Positions 1 through 8,930 of a DNA stretch of 64,000 nucleotides are shown here, one piece after another; the stretch's first letter is position 1, and each line of letters opens with the position of its first letter. Source of the stretch: Stenotrophomonas sp. WZN-1 (GTDB lineage: Bacteria; Pseudomonadota; Gammaproteobacteria; Xanthomonadales; Xanthomonadaceae); contig NZ_CP021768.1 of NCBI RefSeq assembly GCF_002192255.1, forward strand, positions 2,312,001 to 2,376,000. The letters run 5' to 3'. The translations under genes and the position numbers were made by a program. Under the pieces are notes generated by a model, which was not told where the DNA came from, searched no databases, and saw only the letters and a program-made list of their open reading frames with translations.

Positions 1-1060
1 CGCGATCGCGGGGTGTCGCGCTCCTGCGGGTGCGAGCGCCCTCGCTGTGCGCGCCGAAATCACCTTGTGCGATGGGCTCCAGCAGCGCCGCCAGCTGGTC
101 CAGCGGCAGCCGCATGAATTCGCCGATATCCACGCCGGCGAAGGTGACCGAGAGTGCCTCCGGCTTCAGGCGCTTTCCGTGGCAGGCCGGGCACAGCCGG
201 CCTTCCATGTAGCGCGACACGCGCTTGCGCATCAGCGCACTCTGGGTGTTGGCAAAGGTATGCAGCACGTAGCGGCGCGCGCCGGTATAGGTGCCCATGT
301 AGCTGGGCTCCTGCTTGCGCTTGAGCGCAGCACGCGTCTCTGCGGGCGTGAACCCGGCATAGACGGGCACGCTGGGCGCTTCCTCGGTGAACAGGATCCA
401 GTCCCGGTCCTTCTTCGGCAACTTCTTCCACGGCACGTCGATGTCGTAGCCCAGCGTGACCAGGATGTCGCGCAGGTTCTGGCCATGCCAGGCCGGCGGC
501 CAGGAGGCGATGGCGCGCTCGCGGATGCTCAGCGAGGGGTCCGGAACCATCAGCGCTTCGGTCACTTCGTAGACATGCCCCAGGCCGTGGCAGGTGCTGC
601 AGGCGCCCTGCGGCGTGTTGGGTGAGAAGTCCTCGGCATACAGCATGGGCTGGTTGGCCGGGTACGCCCCCGCACGCGAGTACATCATGCGCACCAGGCT
701 GGACAGGGTGGTCACGCTGCCCACTGACGAACGCGCATTGCTGGCCCCGCGCTGCTGCTGCAGGGCCACTGCCGGCGGCAGGCCGTCGATGGCGTCCACA
801 TCCGGCACGCCCGCCTGATCGATCAGGCGCCTGGCATACGGCGCAACGGACTCGAAGTAGCGCCGCTGCGCCTCTGCAAAGACGGTACCGAAGGCCAACG
901 ATGACTTGCCGGAACCTGATACGCCGGAGAACACCACCAGTGCATTGCGCGGAATGGAGACGTCGACATTCTTGAGGTTGTGTTCGCGCGCACCACGCAC
1001 CTCGACGCAACCGCTGGCGGCGGCAGCGCATGACGATTCACCAAAGGGGGTGTTGGACAT
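1..1060 (-). CDS. UvrA-type excinuclease ATPase, short (UvrA2-like) class, partial
   Basis: The gene starts with ATG at 1060 and runs off the left edge after 353 residues. It opens like UvrA: a VRGAREHNLKN strand, then Walker A GVSGSGKSS (about residues 45-53), then FAEAQRRYFES. A zinc-module CSTCHGLG follows already at about residues 153-160. In housekeeping UvrA roughly 110 residues of UvrB-binding domain lie between these points; here they are absent, which is the hallmark of the class II (UvrA2/DrrC-like) proteins. A later CPACHG pair is also visible. UvrA proteins are DNA-damage sensors; the short class has been linked to tolerance of DNA-binding drugs. The C-terminal ATPase half is outside the window. 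Confidence 0.9.
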   Translation of the reverse strand, partial: MSNTPFGESSCAAAASGCVEVRGAREHNLKNVDVSIPRNALVVFSGVSGSGKSSLAFGTVFAEAQRRYFESVAPYARRLIDQAGVPDVDAIDGLPPAVALQQQRGASNARSSVGSVTTLSSLVRMMYSRAGAYPANQPMLYAEDFSPNTPQGACSTCHGLGHVYEVTEALMVPDPSLSIRERAIASWPPAWHGQNLRDILVTLGYDIDVPWKKLPKKDRDWILFTEEAPSVPVYAGFTPAETRAALKRKQEPSYMGTYTGARRYVLHTFANTQSALMRKRVSRYMEGRLCPACHGKRLKPEALSVTFAGVDIGEFMRLPLDQLAALLEPIAQGDFGAHSEGARTRRSATPRDR

Positions 1061-1240
1061 TTCAGCGTTCCTGCATTCGGTGGGCGGGCCGCGCAATGGG
1101 CGCGCCCGGTAGGCCATTCTCGCTGCTGCGGAGTGAATGGTGTGAGGGCGCAGGAGGCGGAATGCCGCCTTCACCTCCCCTTCCTACGCCGTTGCGCGGC
1201 CAAGGGCTAGCGTGAGGCATCTGCACGATAGGAGGCGATC

Positions 1241-1519
1241 ATGCACCCCGATGTACTTGGCTGGATCGCCACGGCGGTTCTGATGGCGACGTTGATCCGG
1301 CAGATGGTGAAACAGTGGCAGTCGCCGAACCCCGAGGCGGTATCGAAGTGGCTGTTCGTGGGCCAGATGACCGCGTCCGCGCTGTTTACGGTGTACAGCG
1401 CGATGCTGGGCAGCACCGTTTTCGTGGTGACCAATGCGATGTTGCTGTTGACGGCCGTGGTGGGCCAGGTGATGGCCTGGCGCCGTCGTGGCCGACCCCG
1501 AACACCCCCGCCCTGCTGA
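1241..1519 (+). CDS. Small PQ-loop / SemiSWEET-like membrane protein
   Basis: A 92-residue hydrophobic protein with three predicted membrane helices (about residues 5-20, 38-58 and 62-80). The pattern of helix 1, a short loop with NPEAVSKWLF, then two packed helices fits the three-helix PQ-loop (SemiSWEET) fold, whose dimers move small solutes such as sugars. The start is well fixed by an AGGAGG-type ribosome site 5 bases upstream. The classical PQ dipeptide is not literally present, so the family call rests on layout. It stands alone between the uvrA-like gene and the next cluster. Confidence 0.6.
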   Translation: MHPDVLGWIATAVLMATLIRQMVKQWQSPNPEAVSKWLFVGQMTASALFTVYSAMLGSTVFVVTNAMLLLTAVVGQVMAWRRRGRPRTPPPC

Positions 1520-1548
1520 TTGTTAACGCGCTTTGCCTGAAGGCTTGA

Positions 1549-2318
<770 letters not shown>

Positions 2319-2632
2319 AGGGCGCCGCGACGGCGGCAGACCCGCGTGAGGATGTCCTGGAGAAAGGCACTGCCTGGCAGGGCCTTGCAGGGCTGTTCCG
2401 ACCGGAGGCCATCGACCGGGGACGCAAGCAGTCCCGAGCTACGGTGCCATCGTGAAGCCATGCCGAAGGCTTGCCGGCATTGAAATGCAGCCACGCACAG
2501 TGACACGCACCGCGTCGTGAAGGCGGCGCGCAGGCTTTCTGCTGGCGTTCCCATGCCGCCTTCACTTGGCCCTTGCTTTGGCGCAACTGGGCGACGCCTA
2601 CGCTGAGCGCTCCACTCACTGCGGAGCCCAGT
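2319..2632. other. Intergenic stretch, 314 bases, no gene recognised
   Basis: Open frames here are short and have no ribosome site or family-like sequence. No strong hairpin, tRNA-like fold or repeat was found. The end of the stretch must hold the promoter and leader of the ferritin-like gene at 2633, but no clear -35/-10 pair stands out. Confidence 0.5.
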
Positions 2633-3130
2633 ATGGCTATCAAGACGGCGGAAGACCTGTTCATCCACGAACTCTCGGACATCTACAGCGCTGAGAAGCA
2701 GCTGACCAAGGCCCTTCCGCGCCTGGCCCGTGCGGCCGAAAATCCGGATCTGGCGGCGGCGTTCGAAACGCACCTGGAAGAAACCCAGGGCCAGATCGAG
2801 CGCATCGACCAGGTGGTGGAGGTGCTTGGCATCCGCCTGAAGCGCATCAAGTGCGCGGCGATGGAAGGCCTGGTCGAGGAAGGCAAGGAGGTGATTGACA
2901 GCATCGACAAGGGCCCTGTGCGCGATGCTGCCCTGATCGGTGGCGCGCAGAAGGTCGAGCACTACGAGATTGCGTCCTACGGCACCATCGCCGCGCTGGC
3001 CAAGCAGCTGGGCTACAAGGATGCCCTTCCCTTGCTGCTGGAGACGCTGGAGGAAGAGAAGGCGACCGATGAAAAGCTGACCCTGCTGGCCAAGGGCGGC
3101 GGCAATGCCAAGGCGGCGCAGGCCGCCTGA
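2633..3130 (+). CDS. Ferritin-like domain protein, YciE/YciF family (DUF892)
   Basis: 165 residues, the usual length for the family. The N-terminus TAEDLFIHELSDIYSAEKQL and the later QKVEHYEIASYGT segment are the conserved di-iron helix regions of DUF892 proteins, which form small four-helix bundles with Glu/His metal ligands. E. coli YciE/YciF are stress-induced. An upstream in-frame start exists, but ATG 2633 gives the canonical family N-terminus. A second, more divergent member lies at 5336-5857 on the other strand. Role inferred: iron-binding or oxidative-stress protein; no enzymatic activity is shown by the sequence. Confidence 0.9.
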   Translation: MAIKTAEDLFIHELSDIYSAEKQLTKALPRLARAAENPDLAAAFETHLEETQGQIERIDQVVEVLGIRLKRIKCAAMEGLVEEGKEVIDSIDKGPVRDAALIGGAQKVEHYEIASYGTIAALAKQLGYKDALPLLLETLEEEKATDEKLTLLAKGGGNAKAAQAA

Positions 3131-3168
3131 TCGACGCGCCCCGAGGCAGGCCGCCATGGACGGCGGCC

Positions 3169-3903
3169 TCAGGGTTCGTACAGCACCTGGTCGTCCGGGC
3201 AGAAGAAGGTGCGCCGCCGGGTGGTACCCATGTACAGCTTGCTGATCGGGCCACCGCAGACGGGACAGATCCTGCGCGTGTGTACCTGCCAGTGCTTCTT
3301 CAACTCGAAGCGGCGCTTCCACTCCAGGAAATCGAAGCTGTAGGCGCGTGCCTGCGTGATCAAGGCGGTGAGCTTGCGCGGCGGCAGGTTACCCAGGCGA
3401 GTGGCCGGGTGCACGCCTATGCGGAACAGCACCTCGTTTTTGATGATGTTGCCCACGCCGGCGAAGACGGTCTGGTCCAGAAGCGCGTCACAGACCAGGA
3501 CGTCCGGCATTGCCTTCAGCTCGCGCCGGGCCAGCTTCGGATCCCAGGCATCGTTCATTACGTCCGCGCGCCAATCGTAGACGTCGTCCAATGGCTCGCC
3601 AATGAGCTTTACGGAACAGGCATAGAAGTTCAGCTCGCCATTGTCGAACCCCAGGGACACCCGCGCAGGGGTTGGCTTCCGTTCGTCGATGCGCCAGCTG
3701 CCGAACATCATCAGATGGATGCGCAGGGTCTGGTGGCTGAATTCCAACAGAAAGTGCTTGCCCCAGCTGCGAACCGCTTTCACCCTGCGCCCTTGAAGTG
3801 GCGACAGATCGATCCGGCTGTTCCCTGAAACGGTGTGGACGACGTGCCCTTTGAAATGCCTCGCAGCCTCGCACAGCAGGACGATGGATGGTCCCTCAGG
3901 CAT
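3169..3903 (-). CDS. nei: Endonuclease VIII-like (Nei/Fpg) DNA glycosylase/AP lyase
   Basis: 244 residues. The N-terminus MPEGPSIVLL supplies the catalytic Pro2 and Glu3. FAGVGNIIKNEVLFR is the helix-two-turn-helix region, and the C-terminus carries the zinc finger CPVCGG...FFCPDD. These define the Fpg/Nei base-excision glycosylases, which remove oxidised bases and cut the backbone by beta/delta elimination. Oddly, the last zinc ligand, normally Cys in CxxC, reads Asp (CPDD). The ATG at 3903 overlaps the stop of the upstream DUF72 gene by 8 bases, so both are one transcript. The longer open frame upstream is only read-through. Confidence 0.92.
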   Translation of the reverse strand: MPEGPSIVLLCEAARHFKGHVVHTVSGNSRIDLSPLQGRRVKAVRSWGKHFLLEFSHQTLRIHLMMFGSWRIDERKPTPARVSLGFDNGELNFYACSVKLIGEPLDDVYDWRADVMNDAWDPKLARRELKAMPDVLVCDALLDQTVFAGVGNIIKNEVLFRIGVHPATRLGNLPPRKLTALITQARAYSFDFLEWKRRFELKKHWQVHTRRICPVCGGPISKLYMGTTRRRTFFCPDDQVLYEP

Positions 3904-4657
3904 GCTCTCCCTCCTGCAGCAGGGCCTGCAGGCGCAGGGCGTTGCTGGTGGCGTGGCCCAGCGCGGTATTGTCCAGTACGAACCAGAGTGATCGTTGCGT
4001 ATCCGATTCGAGCTCCAGCTCCCGCGCCAGGCCCGCCAAGGCCTGTTCGCTGTAGGCGCTTCGATAGATCTGCGGCTGGCCGTGCCAGCGCCAATAGCTC
4101 CACGTGCGGTCCCCGCCGGGAATCGCAGCTGAGGGTGCCCGTGCCGGGTCCGCTGCAACCCGGGCAACACCATGGTCGCTCAGCAGGGCGTCCGCTTCCA
4201 TAGTGAACCAACTGGGATGGCGCGGCTCGCAGGCCACATCGACCTGGGTACGTGCGCGCAGACCCTGCAGAAATCCCTCCGCCGTCTCCGGTTCGTATGC
4301 CAGGCTGGGTGGCAACTGGAGCAGCAGCGGCCCCAACCTGTCACCCAGTGCCAGCACGCCATCGAGGAACCGCTGCAGCGGTGGCATTGCATCGCGAAGC
4401 CGGTGTTCATGGCTGATCGAGCGCGGCATCTTCACTGCGAAGCGGAAATGGTCCGGTACGCTCGCAGCCCACCGTGCATAGGTGCTGGGCAGGTGCGGAC
4501 GGTAGAACGAGGAGTTGATCTCGACCATGGGCAGGCGGGTGGCGTAGCGTTGAAGAACGCTAGTGCCCTGCCCAAAGGCTCCCTGCGCCGACCGGGACAG
4601 TGACCAGCCGGCGCAACCGATGCGTACCGGACCAGACGGCGACGGAGCTGTGTTCAT
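3896..4657 (-). CDS. DUF72 family protein
   Basis: 253 residues. It starts with VRIGCAGWSL and contains VEINSSFYR, RFAVKMPR and LGPLLLQLPPS, the conserved TIM-barrel strands of DUF72 (YecE family). The biochemical role of the family is unknown; context in several bacteria suggests nucleic-acid or repair links, and here it is directly upstream of the Nei glycosylase. It overlaps the BLUF gene upstream (TCAT) and the nei gene downstream, forming a three-gene operon BLUF-DUF72-nei. Confidence 0.9.
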   Translation of the reverse strand: MNTAPSPSGPVRIGCAGWSLSRSAQGAFGQGTSVLQRYATRLPMVEINSSFYRPHLPSTYARWAASVPDHFRFAVKMPRSISHEHRLRDAMPPLQRFLDGVLALGDRLGPLLLQLPPSLAYEPETAEGFLQGLRARTQVDVACEPRHPSWFTMEADALLSDHGVARVAADPARAPSAAIPGGDRTWSYWRWHGQPQIYRSAYSEQALAGLARELELESDTQRSLWFVLDNTALGHATSNALRLQALLQEGEHA

Positions 4658-5121
4658 CGCGCCACCCAGCCGTCAGGTTCCAGAGCGCGGCTGGCAACGC
4701 CTTCCACATTTGACTGCGTCACCGACAGCAGGCGATCGAGCGCGCTGGTGCCTGAAGCCAGCGCCGATGCGCTGCGCACGAAGCCTGTCCAGTCGGAGAT
4801 GGCGATCTTTCCCAGCGCCAGTTCATCCACCCGCACGCAGCACATCCGCCAATGGGGGAACTGCCGCCGGCCCACCCTCCCCCGGTTGAGTTCGACCACG
4901 CCGCTGTGGCTGCCGGCTGCCAGGATCCGCTTGTACGCGCCGTTGACCCCAGCTTCGGGACCTTCGAGGTACTGCAGGAAGCGGGTGCCATCAAACAACA
5001 GCGTACCGGTGACATCGGCGGATTCATTGAACAGCACCGCGTCCATCACAAGCTGCTGCAGTCGTTCCGCAGTCAGGCTGCCGGACGCTTCACTTACATA
5101 GGCAATCGCGCGAAGAGGCAT
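4654..5121 (-). CDS. BLUF-domain blue-light photoreceptor (PixD-type), first copy
   Basis: 155 residues from ATG 5121. BLUF domains bind FAD and sense blue light by a hydrogen-bond switch. The key residues are present at the PixD (Slr1694) positions: Tyr8 (AIAYVSEA), Asn32 (LFNESADVTG) and Gln50 (FLQYLEG). There is no fused output domain, so it must signal by protein contact. It is first in an operon with DUF72 and nei, which suggests (inference) that repair of oxidised DNA and light sensing are co-expressed. A paralogue lies at 7068-7496. Confidence 0.92.
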   Translation of the reverse strand: MPLRAIAYVSEASGSLTAERLQQLVMDAVLFNESADVTGTLLFDGTRFLQYLEGPEAGVNGAYKRILAAGSHSGVVELNRGRVGRRQFPHWRMCCVRVDELALGKIAISDWTGFVRSASALASGTSALDRLLSVTQSNVEGVASRALEPDGWVAR

Positions 5122-5335
5122 GACACCACCGGTTGTTGCAGACAGCTCTACCTTAGCGATGCGCATCGTACGCGCGGTGAGACCAGTGTGGAGGGTGCGT
5201 TGAATCGGGGCGCAGATCTTCTGCATCGCGTTGACGGCATGGATCGCGTTCGCCCAAGCACCCGGTGTAGATCCGCTTCCTGAGATGAAAGCGCACGACG
5301 GTTTCCCCGGTGGCTGGCGTAGACTGGCTGCGGGG

Positions 5336-5857
5336 TCAGCGCTTGGCCTGGGCACCGGGCGTTTCGTCCCGATGGAGGAACGCGCCGACCAGGCCGTCCT
5401 GGTTGTCTTCCAGCCAGCGCGCCATCGCGACTTCTTCCTGCAGGATCTGGCCACACACGGCCGCAATGTCGTGCGCTCCGGCGCGCTCGGCAGCGATCAC
5501 CAGCGCCCGGTAAGTCGCGATCTCGGTATTTTCGAAGCCGAAGGAAATACCGATGCTCTTGACCACCTCGTCTTCCATCAGGCTGTTGCCGGCTGCATGG
5601 ATCGCTGCGGTCATGCTGGCGAACAGGCCTTTCGCGGTGGGTACGCTTCCGCCGAGGGCTTCAATGCACTCACGGAGGGACGCTGCCTGCTGTTGCGTCT
5701 CCTGGACGTGCTGGCCTATGCGCGCGGCGAGGTGAGGATAGTTCTCGATCCGCGAAGCCATGGCCTTCATCATGGTCTCCGCTTCCTGCTCCATGGCATA
5801 GGCATCCTGCAGCCATTTCAGCAGGCGCTCGCTTCGGACGCTGGTCCTGTGTGCCAT
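5336..5857 (-). CDS. Ferritin-like YciE/YciF family protein (DUF892), second copy
   Basis: 173 residues from ATG 5857, with GGAG 9 bases upstream. LLKWLQDAYAMEQEAETM at the start and FENTEIATYRALVIAAE in the second half are the two metal-ligand helix pairs of DUF892. It is more divergent than the copy at 2633 and has a longer C-terminal helix. No partner overlaps it: 214 bases separate it from the BLUF gene downstream. Likely a stress-induced di-iron bundle; substrate and function unknown. Confidence 0.85.
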   Translation of the reverse strand: MAHRTSVRSERLLKWLQDAYAMEQEAETMMKAMASRIENYPHLAARIGQHVQETQQQAASLRECIEALGGSVPTAKGLFASMTAAIHAAGNSLMEDEVVKSIGISFGFENTEIATYRALVIAAERAGAHDIAAVCGQILQEEVAMARWLEDNQDGLVGAFLHRDETPGAQAKR

Positions 5858-6015
5858 CTCGATCTCCGGTACGAGGCGACATGCCTCCGGAGACCATGAT
5901 GGAGGGCGGGTAATCACCGCCTTGTCGGCCCACGTGAGGCTCCGGACGTGAGTGCTCCACGGCCTGCTGATGCGGCGATAACATCCAGCGATTGCGTTCG
6001 GCCCCAGGGCCTGAC

Positions 6016-6357
6016 TCAGAGGGTCATCGAGCCGGATGGCGCTGAAGCCGGGAGGTGCTCGCGGTTGGCATCCATGGCCCGCCCGCCTTCCATCGTCATA
6101 AGAACCTGCACCACGCGATGCTGGACCCGATGCCCACTCTCCTCCATGCCCACGATATACACAAAGCGGCCATCGAACTTGGCCTGCGCCGCCTCCAGGG
6201 CGGTGTCGGCCTGAAGAGCTCGCTTCAGCGACTTCATCCACGCCCGCTCAGGTGCGCGATCAAGCTCCATAACAACGGCGCTGCCACCGCAGTCCAGAGA
6301 CATGCTCTCGACACGCAGCATGCGGGGCGAAGCAGGATCGGTTGCAGGTCGATGCAT
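6016..6357 (-). CDS. Hypothetical protein, 113 residues
   Basis: ATG 6357 is preceded by GGAG at 9-10 bases, which decides the start over longer read-through in the same frame. The product is soluble and has no recognised domain. The segment KFDGRFVYIVGMEESGHRVQHRVVQVLMTMEGG reads like a compact alpha/beta fold rather than noise. It is divergent from the receiver-domain gene at 6563 and shares the intergenic region with it. Function unknown. Confidence 0.6.
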   Translation of the reverse strand: MHRPATDPASPRMLRVESMSLDCGGSAVVMELDRAPERAWMKSLKRALQADTALEAAQAKFDGRFVYIVGMEESGHRVQHRVVQVLMTMEGGRAMDANREHLPASAPSGSMTL

Positions 6358-6562
6358 GGCGGAAACTCCAGTGTCGAAGATGGCGGCAGTAATCCATGGC
6401 CGCTGCCAAAATGCCGTCAACAAACGCCGGGCACTTTCCACGCCACTTCGACAGTATTGGCAACACCTGCCCCAGCTTCGCACCGGGCTGACATTCCACA
6501 CGCGCAGCGTTGATGCAGCACAGCACACACTGCAGTTCCCGAGGCAATACAGGCATGCGCGC

Positions 6563-6955
6563 ATGCAACCCGATATGAGCCGGCGCAGGTGCAACCTGCT
6601 GCTGGTGGAAGATCAGTTGGATCTGGCCGCACTGATGGAGCAGGCGCTCGAAGACGGAGGAGGCCAGGTAACCCATGCGTACAGCGTGTTTGATGCAATG
6701 GGTCTGTTGGAGAAGCAGACGTTCGATGGCGCCGTGCTGGATGTGGAGCTTCGTGACGGCGTGGTCTTTCCGGTCGCCGATCGCTTGGCCGAGCTCGGTA
6801 TCCCCTTCCTGTTTGTCTCTGCGGTCTATGACCAACTGGTGCCGCAGCGCCACCGAAGCGCGGCCTTCGTGGCCAAACCTTTCCATATCGCCCAGTTGCA
6901 GCAGGCCGTCCAACGCGTGATGGGCGACGCCTGCACGCCCCTGGCCACGCACTGA
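6563..6955 (+). CDS. Stand-alone response-regulator receiver domain
   Basis: 130 residues with only a CheY-like receiver. NLLLVEDQLD provides the acidic pocket, AVLDVEL the phospho-acceptor Asp (about residue 56), FLFVSA the conserved Ser/Thr position and AFVAKPF the invariant Lys. No DNA-binding or enzymatic output follows, so it works by binding a partner, and no histidine kinase is nearby. Two ATG codons (6563, 6575) are possible; neither has a strong ribosome site. It lies between the two BLUF genes, which invites (inference only) a link to light signalling. Confidence 0.85.
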   Translation: MQPDMSRRRCNLLLVEDQLDLAALMEQALEDGGGQVTHAYSVFDAMGLLEKQTFDGAVLDVELRDGVVFPVADRLAELGIPFLFVSAVYDQLVPQRHRSAAFVAKPFHIAQLQQAVQRVMGDACTPLATH

Positions 6956-7067
6956 TCCTGCGCCGCGGTCAACTCAGTGGGGTGTCAGCAAGGGAAAGCC
7001 CATTTCACTTGTCCCGGGCCGCCCTGCGAAATTCGGGAAGGTCGGCCTACAGCAGCGTATCGACCAG

Positions 7068-7496
7068 TCAGGCCGCTTTAGCATAGGGTTCGACGATCGA
7101 GAGGAGCTTTTCCATCGCCGTAGCTCCCGCCTGGTTCGTCGCCGCCCGCTGGATGAAACTGGTCCAGTCAGCAAGGGCGATCATCCGCAGCTCATCCGTA
7201 CTGACTGGCAGGCAGCGCATTGGCCAGAACGGCAACCGCCGTTGCCCGACACGCCCGCGAGCAAGTTCCATCAGGGCGGCGTGGCTACCGGCGCCGCTGA
7301 CGCGGGAGAAGGCCACATCCAGCCCATCGGCGGGGCCCTCCATGTATTGCAGGAAGTGCCGGCCGTCGAATAAAAGGACGCCGGTCACACCCGCTGATCG
7401 GTTGAAGCGGGCCGCGTCTTCCATCAGTGCTTTCAAGCGCTCGGACGTGAACCCAGATACGGCTTCGCTGACATAGACAATGGCTCTGTTCGGCAT
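7068..7496 (-). CDS. BLUF-domain blue-light photoreceptor (PixD-type), second copy
   Basis: 142 residues from ATG 7496, which has AGGAG 8 bases upstream. The FAD-site residues Tyr8, Asn32 and Gln50 are all kept (IVYVSEA, RFNRSAGVTG, FLQYMEG), as in the copy at 4654-5121. The later AALADWTSFIQRAA-like tail corresponds to the C-terminal helices that mediate oligomerisation in PixD. It stands as a single gene with its own ribosome site, unlike the first copy, so the two paralogues can be expressed independently. Confidence 0.92.
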   Translation of the reverse strand: MPNRAIVYVSEAVSGFTSERLKALMEDAARFNRSAGVTGVLLFDGRHFLQYMEGPADGLDVAFSRVSGAGSHAALMELARGRVGQRRLPFWPMRCLPVSTDELRMIALADWTSFIQRAATNQAGATAMEKLLSIVEPYAKAA

Positions 7497-7653
7497 GGTG
7501 GCGCTCCTGCTTTCCCGGTCGCTCAATCTAAGGCCGGTGTCGTTGAGAGGCCGTAAACGCCAAACGTGAATTGGTCACATATTGCCCGGCGATTCCTGGT
7601 TTTTCACAGCATTTCCGTTATTTCCCGCCACGGCGCGCCGAAACGGCTGATTT

Positions 7654-8346
7654 TCAGGCCGACAGGATCGGCTGGCCTGCCGCCGGGGCGGCGCCCAACC
7701 CGCCCATCTCCGCCAGGTAGGCTGAAAACCCGCCTGTCGCGCGCCCTGCCAGGCGGGCACTGGTCATGACGAGCGGGGCACCCGCCCACCGAACATCAGC
7801 GCCGAGACGCTGCAATGTTCTCACCAGCTGGACGTCCTCCCCGCAGTGCAGTGGTGCAAAGCCGCCTGCCGCACGATAGGCCTGTGCGGAAACACCCAGG
7901 TTCGCACCGTGGATACGCCCATGATCGTCCCCCCATTGCTGCCGCCTCCGGAACGCCTTGCGCAGGCGCTCCTCGGCGCTGCAGTTCGTTGCGATGTCCA
8001 CCAGCCCGCAGAAGACGTCCCGGCGTCCCTCAAGCTGTGCGACCAGCCACTCAGGAGGTACCTCGCTGTCCGCGTCCGTGCTCGCCAGCCATCGTGCACC
8101 CCGGCCCAGCAACTCGGTGGCGGCCGTGGCCCGGGCGATGCCGACGCAGCGTGCAGCCAACCGCAGCGTATCAACCCGTTGCTGGGCGCAGATGGATTCC
8201 GTGGCGTCCGAACAATCGTCCAGCGCAACAATCACCTCCACCGCTTCGCCGCCCAGCGCGGGATTCAGGGCCGCTCTCCTGATCGACTGCAGGCACCGCT
8301 CCATGCTGGCTGCCTCGTTGTGGGCCGGAACCAGCACGCCTATCAC
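7654..8346 (-). CDS. Family 2 glycosyltransferase, last gene of a four-gene operon
   Basis: 230 residues from GTG 8346, which overlaps the stop of the methyltransferase (GTGA) and has GGAGG 6-8 bases upstream; an in-frame ATG at 8391 is less well placed. The fold signature is clear: IGVLVPAHNEA at the N-terminus, VALDDCSDAT, the metal-binding ASTDADSEVP (DxD), and CGEDVQLV as the ED catalytic region. Such enzymes transfer sugars from nucleotide-sugars. There is no membrane helix, so it is a soluble or peripheral enzyme. Its acceptor is unknown; see the operon finding. Confidence 0.88.
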   Translation of the reverse strand: MIGVLVPAHNEAASMERCLQSIRRAALNPALGGEAVEVIVALDDCSDATESICAQQRVDTLRLAARCVGIARATAATELLGRGARWLASTDADSEVPPEWLVAQLEGRRDVFCGLVDIATNCSAEERLRKAFRRRQQWGDDHGRIHGANLGVSAQAYRAAGGFAPLHCGEDVQLVRTLQRLGADVRWAGAPLVMTSARLAGRATGGFSAYLAEMGGLGAAPAAGQPILSA

Positions 8347-8930
8347 CGCAGGCCCTCCAGACGGGCCAACGACATCGCGCCGCGCGTCCACCCCTGCAGT
8401 ACGAAGTCCGCGTCGCGATAGTGGAAGGCCTCCTGCAGGCCTTCACCCAGGCATCGATGCACGACCTCGGTGCGGCTCGCGCGTCCCGGGAACGAAGGCA
8501 GCCAATGGCAGGCCACCAGCAGCCCGTCATCGCGAAGCGCTTCCCCGATACCGGCGCGCAGCTCGCGCAGTGCGCCGGCTCCCAGGTAGTAGCCCATTTC
8601 GCCGCAGACGATCAGATCGAAGCGGCCCGGCGGCCATTGCTCGGGATGGCTGGCGCAATGGACCTGCACGTGCGGCAGGTGGGCCAGGTTGCGGCGCGCC
8701 TGGAACGCAGCACGCGGGCTGATGTCGGTTGCCAGAAGTCGCTCGCAACGGGCGGCCAGGGCCTCGGTCAGTACGCCATTGGAACAACCCAGCTCCCACC
8801 CGCGAGTGAAATGACGCTGGCTCAGGCTTGCCAGCAGCAGTGCACGCTTGCGTTCTTCATACCATCGGCTTCGGTAGCCGAACGGGTCCTCCTGCTCATG
8901 CAGGTCATCGAAGTACGGTTGCGCGCTCAT
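8343..8930 (-). CDS. Class I SAM-dependent methyltransferase (NodS-like)
   Basis: 195 residues. GWELGCSNGVLTEALA is motif I, binding S-adenosylmethionine; LLATDISPRA carries the acidic ribose ligand; FDLIVCGEMGYYL is motif IV. This layout resembles the NodS type of small N-methyltransferases. ATG 8930 overlaps the upstream deacetylase stop and the gene's own stop overlaps the glycosyltransferase start, so it is tightly coupled on both sides. A deacetylase that frees an amine followed by a methyltransferase suggests (inference) amine methylation in the same pathway. Confidence 0.9.
   Translation of the reverse strand: MSAQPYFDDLHEQEDPFGYRSRWYEERKRALLLASLSQRHFTRGWELGCSNGVLTEALAARCERLLATDISPRAAFQARRNLAHLPHVQVHCASHPEQWPPGRFDLIVCGEMGYYLGAGALRELRAGIGEALRDDGLLVACHWLPSFPGRASRTEVVHRCLGEGLQEAFHYRDADFVLQGWTRGAMSLARLEGLR

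Noticed and set aside
60..1031. 323-codon minus-strand frame
   Set aside because: Out of frame with the true UvrA-like gene on the same strand, which carries Walker A and zinc motifs but lacks a stop inside the window.
5260..5300. GTAGATCC at 5269 as a further SMAG element
   Set aside because: No matching inverted arm follows the GTAG head.
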